A DNA stretch of 21,797 nt from Saccoglossus kowalevskii (taxonomy: Eukaryota > Hemichordata > Enteropneusta > Harrimaniidae): contig NW_003150771.1 of assembly GCF_000003605.2 (NCBI RefSeq), positions 104,004 to 125,800 of the forward strand, given 5' to 3'. The position numbers and the translations under genes were made by a program. Below the pieces are notes generated by a model. It was given only the letters and a program-made list of their open reading frames with translations, ran no database searches and was not told the origin of the DNA. Every line of letters starts with the position of its first letter. Within the stretch, counting starts at the first letter, position 1. Positions 18,571 through 21,797 of the stretch are shown here, piece by piece.

Positions 18571-19088
18571 GTAAGTGTGTCCGCCACATTCCACGGGCAT
18601 ATTCCGTGTTATTGTGTGAGCAGCGACAAAAACAACCCGAACAAAGAGCTGTTAGGTCGTGACCTCGATATTATAAATAACATTGACACCGTGCAAGCGT
18701 GTAATTTACAGACTTAATGAATTTACAACCTTGTTGTTTTTAGTATAGAATGGTTTATTTAAAATGTGAAATAAATTATAAATTTTACACTTGCAGTTAA
18801 ATTTATAGCTCGACTATATGTGTGATTGCCAATCAAATGACTTCTCTATTCAAATTGTAAAAAAAAAAAATATTTATTTTTTTATTTGGACTGACCGGAC
18901 GTCTTCACGTACATATTCAAAATAACACATTGCCTTATGAAGGTCTCTACAGACACTCCAATATCAATGGGGAACAAAGGAATCTGCAGGCCTGGCCATT
19001 TGTAGAAATAGAGATCATCGCCCTGAATTAAATAAAGTAGCACTAGAAAATGATTTTCATGACTCCCATCTTTTATTTCTCGATTCAG
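18571..19088 (+). other. Intron of the secreted-protein gene (518 bp, phase 1)
   Basis: It starts GTAAGTGTGT and ends TCTTTTATTTCTCGATTCAG. TTCATGAC, 29-36 bases before the end, could hold the branch point. An AT-rich middle (18720-18880) is typical of introns. The frame across the junction stays open, and the codon built over it is GAA. Confidence 0.7.
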
Positions 19089-19372
19089 AACTTGGCGTCC
19101 AAGTTGACACATCCAACGTGCAGACAACATGCCGAATGTCTTCAACGAGAAATGATACCATGCTGGATCTTGACACGATAACCGGTCGTGACAACGATGA
19201 CGAGGATGCTACTCCATTGGAAGCATGGTCCTTCCTGGACGATGATGTCTACACATGGTGGCATGATAGTCTAAGTGCAGAGCGTGAGGTGATGATACTA
19301 TTCGGTACTACCTCGGCCATTCGTTTGTATATGCTGGTGAAGAAACGCTTAAATGATTACGCCGAATATTGA
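19089..19372 (+). CDS. Exon 2 (terminal) of the secreted cysteine-containing protein
   Basis: Following a strong acceptor (CTCGATTCAG), the phase-1 frame gives ELGVQVDTSNVQTTCRMSST, with Cys119 and an N-D-T glycosylation sequon at residue 126. An acidic stretch follows (TGRDNDDEDATPLEAW), then FLDDDVYTWWHDSLSAEREV and a more hydrophobic end (ILFGTTSAIRLYMLVKKRL). A TGA stop lies at 19370-19372. With exon 1 the protein is 198 residues, about 178 after signal removal, with six mature cysteines (47, 60, 63, 66, 101, 119), enough for three disulfides. No transmembrane segment is clear. I know no family with this pattern; it could be a lineage-restricted secreted factor. An extra internal exon is possible, but the direct junction needs none. 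Confidence 0.7.
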
Positions 19373-19834
19373 ATGCAAAATTGTATTTACGTTATTGTTT
19401 TTGTTCCAACTGTATATGAGAAGTTATTATTTTTTTACATCCATTAGTTCATGTGACTGATTTTATTTAGCCATTGTGATAAAATTGGAGGTCTGAAAGA
19501 ATTTCTTTTTTGGGGAAGAGTGCTTTGTGAATATTTTAATGTTTTTTTTATAAGCTTTATAGTTATGTCTTCAAGCCTGGCTAATCTTAATATAAATTTA
19601 ATATTTTTCATGACTACATGCCTTTCACATTAATTCAAAACTTGGAGTGTTGTAAATATTTGTCTGGTAACTGTTAAATTTCTACTTGGTTTGTGTTTGT
19701 GATGTGATTGTGGTTGTTTTTAGAGAGGAACTCCTCCCTATCATCCTACTCTTACTCTTCTGTTTTGTTGTTACCTGCAGTACAACTTTTGTGCATCCTG
19801 TCAATTTCCACATTTGCGTTGCCCATTATACGCC
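19373..19834 (+). other. Probable 3' UTR of the secreted-protein gene
   Basis: T-rich sequence after the TGA stop, with no exon signals. The first poly(A)-like hexamer noted is ATTAAA at 20021-20026, at the edge of a MITE, then AATAAA at 20249-20254, so the transcript end is uncertain. The frames at 19708-19937 on both strands overlap a MITE and are not genes. Confidence 0.4.
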
Positions 19835-19934
19835 TTAAGGTTGCATATTCAAAGCGGGATGTACATACCACTTGTAGAATACATAGTTTACATGAAATTT
19901 TAACATGTGCTGCGTGACAGCCTCTACCCTTTAA
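19835..19934. mobile_element. TTAA-flanked MITE, subfamily 2, copy a (100 bp)
   Basis: TTAA bounds both sides (19835-19838 and 19931-19934). The right end as reverse complement reads AGGGTAGAGGCTGTCACGCA, matching the left terminus of the element at 20022. The interior aligns with that element over about 80 bp: TTGTARAATACA, GTTTA, ATGAAATT, GCTGCGTGAC. Its own left terminus does not match its right one, so it is probably degraded there. Confidence 0.5.
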
Positions 19935-20021
19935 CACATTGTTTTTGCGCTTTTGTCAGTAACGCACTAACTCATTGATCCCATTCATATAAAGCTTATT
20001 TGTCATGCTCGTGTTGCATAA

Positions 20022-20153
20022 TTAAAGGGCGGCAGTCGTCGTGCCACGTCCTGTTCGATATTAGACTCATAGCGAAGTATACAATATTGTAAAATACAAT
20101 GTTTATTTATATGAAATTCGAACACGCGCTGCGCGACGACCACCACGCTTTAA
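20022..20153. mobile_element. TTAA-flanked MITE, subfamily 2, copy b (132 bp)
   Basis: TTAA lies at 20022-20025 and 20150-20153. Left terminus AGGGCGGCAGTCGTCGTGCC; reverse complement of the right, AGCGTGGTGGTCGTCGCGCA. The AG-G-GG-GTCGTC pattern is shared with the family at 3880, 7351 and 15437, but the interior differs. It has a palindromic ATTGTAAAATACAAT near its middle. Confidence 0.65.
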
Positions 20154-21797
20154 ATTACTTATTTTAACACACTTTACATCAAACATCTTTGGTAACAAAT
20201 GTCTGCCAATTCATTTTGTTTCAAATTTTAAAAATATTGAAAAGTTTCAATAAAACATAGAATTACCATTACCGGTACTATTCAATCCTCAGTGTGGTGG
20301 GCTAACACTTATAATTGAAATATGTGTTGCAAGTATACATTATGAAGGTGATTTACGCAAATCTCAATGACAGGTTGACCAAAAGCAGCTCTGTACGCTG
20401 CATGACTACATTGTAGTTGTGATGGAGAAGATTTCACCATCATCAGGATGTATGATTTTGTTCATTACTTTGGCACGGGCATCTATCCTGTATTTGCTTT
20501 ATTAAAAGTGTATCTCCAATCTGAGCACATTCAAACAAAACATTTCATTTATTGTATTCTAGATCATTGAAGTTTGACCATTAACACATGTGTATGGAAT
20601 ACTAATAGAGTGAATATTTTTGCAATTATTTACAGACATAAAGATTCAGTCTCATGCAATCCAATTTTGAGAACATTTTTTGTCACAACTTTTTGTCGTA
20701 TTGAGTGTGATGCATGTGTCACTTCAATTTGACAGTAGTAACTATTAAAGTAGATTGCCATCATATGCTTAACCCTTTTGTCATCAAATCTACATTTATA
20801 TCGCTAATTTACATATATATGATCACTATCAGCTCTAATTAAAGTACTAACACCCTTGTACATTACTGTACATGTCTTGACTAGGACATGTTATTTTCAA
20901 AGCTGATGTTAGTTGAAATGTATTTTGTTTTAGTAATATGAAGTTATCATTCAATTACTGATAAGTATGCACAAGGTGATCATATTGAGTGATGTGCAAC
21001 AAAGGTTGATGCGATCCTGTACTGCCTAAATACAAACTTTGCGGTATTCTTGTGATAACCTTATTCTTTTTTTTCTGCTTATGCAATATTTTGATGAGAG
21101 AAAATCTGTGTTCAGTGACAGGGTTTGATTTCTGTCATGTGCTACATCACTCCTGCATCAAACATAACAAAGGGAAGTGATTGAATGCGACATCAAAAGT
21201 CTTGAGTCGTGTCAATTTTAATGATGTAGTTTTCCCAAAATAGGGAAAATTTTAACAAGTGCACCTACGTTTTGGAACAAATACAGGCCGGGCTTTTTTA
21301 CAGAACAGTAAAGAATTGCTTCGGTGCTTGAATTATAATGTATGTTACGCACAAAATAGTACTCATTAAATGAAAACAAACTATGCGAATGTGTACATAA
21401 ATTGCATAATTGTGAATTTTACGCACGAATGCTGTAAATTTGAGCCTCGATTAGACTTTTGGGAGACAGGTTGGTAGACTTATACTACTGATTACTCATC
21501 TGTAGTGAAGCTTTAATTTAAAACAAATCATAAAATTAAGAAATAAATTGATGGGATAATAATGAAAGCAGTGTATGGTGATCATTAAAATGGATTAACA
21601 TAACCAAGTGTTGTTATTATCATAGTTTATGTAAATACTAAAGAGGTTTTTATTTTGAGTATTTATGTTCTGGGGCCAGTTCTGACAATGCTAACGCTTG
21701 TATCATGAACTGATCCTTGGTTGGCTACAATTGTTGTCAATGAAATATATGTTACAGTAAACAAAGCTGTCTTTCAAATGTTTTCTCATGTCATGAA
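20154..21797. other. AT-rich downstream flank, no recognised gene
   Basis: No open frame of 60 codons or more on either strand, no repeat array, and no inverted-repeat element noticed. AATAAA hexamers at 20249-20254 and 21542-21547 are possible polyadenylation signals. It could be extended 3' UTR or intergenic DNA. Confidence 0.4.

Noticed and set aside
18409-18717. 102-codon plus-strand frame and a minus-strand frame at 18376-18600
   Set aside because: Alternative frames over exon 1 of the secreted protein; that frame has a signal peptide and matching splice phase.
18882-19145. 87-codon minus-strand frame over the intron end
   Set aside because: Crosses the intron and acceptor of the plus-strand gene without splice or domain support of its own.

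Overview
The window looks like AT-rich nuclear DNA of a multicellular animal, most likely a marine invertebrate; the sequence does not fix the phylum. The reasons are eukaryotic splice signals joining short open exons in compatible phase, a TATA box, non-LTR retrotransposon (LINE) remains, many short inverted-repeat transposons (MITEs), long microsatellites and a minisatellite. There are no bacterial-style operons, and most long reading frames come from repeats or are shadows of exons on the other strand.

Two gene models can be supported. On the minus strand, a first coding exon (11854 down to 11711) has an in-frame upstream stop, a good start context and a TATA box at 11922-11931. It joins in phase 0, across an intron of about 7 kb, to a terminal coding exon (4748 down to 4569). 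The product is about 107 residues with one transmembrane helix and no recognisable catalytic domain. A second possible first exon (12609-12510) ends in phase 1 and fits a second acceptor 19 bases further into the same terminal exon. On the plus strand, exons 18258-18570 and 19089-19372 join in phase 1 to give a 198-residue secreted, cysteine-containing protein that I do not recognise.

Layout. 1-240 is a LINE 3' end with a hairpin and an AATAAA-rich tail. 409-1303 is a second decayed LINE carboxy-terminus running into a TCATA pentamer array. 2595-4038 holds three unrelated inverted-repeat elements. 4569-12609 is the minus-strand gene; its intron holds a nested MITE pair, a TTAA-flanked MITE, a GGCGGCGG-ended element, two microsatellites and a 16-bp degenerate repeat. 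13656-15574 is dense in repeats: another GGCGGCGG element, a 14-bp array bracketed by inverted repeats, 22 copies of a 23-bp unit, a short duplication and a third TTAA MITE. 16587-16978 is an inverted duplication, and 17501-17585 is a TTA array. 18199-19372 is the secreted-protein gene, followed by AT-rich flank carrying two MITEs of a TTAA subfamily.

The two genes show no evident functional link. No tRNA, rRNA, CRISPR array or complete transposase gene was seen. The main items of interest are the two unrecognised small genes, the possible alternative first exon, and the TTAA MITE family with complementary internal deletions.
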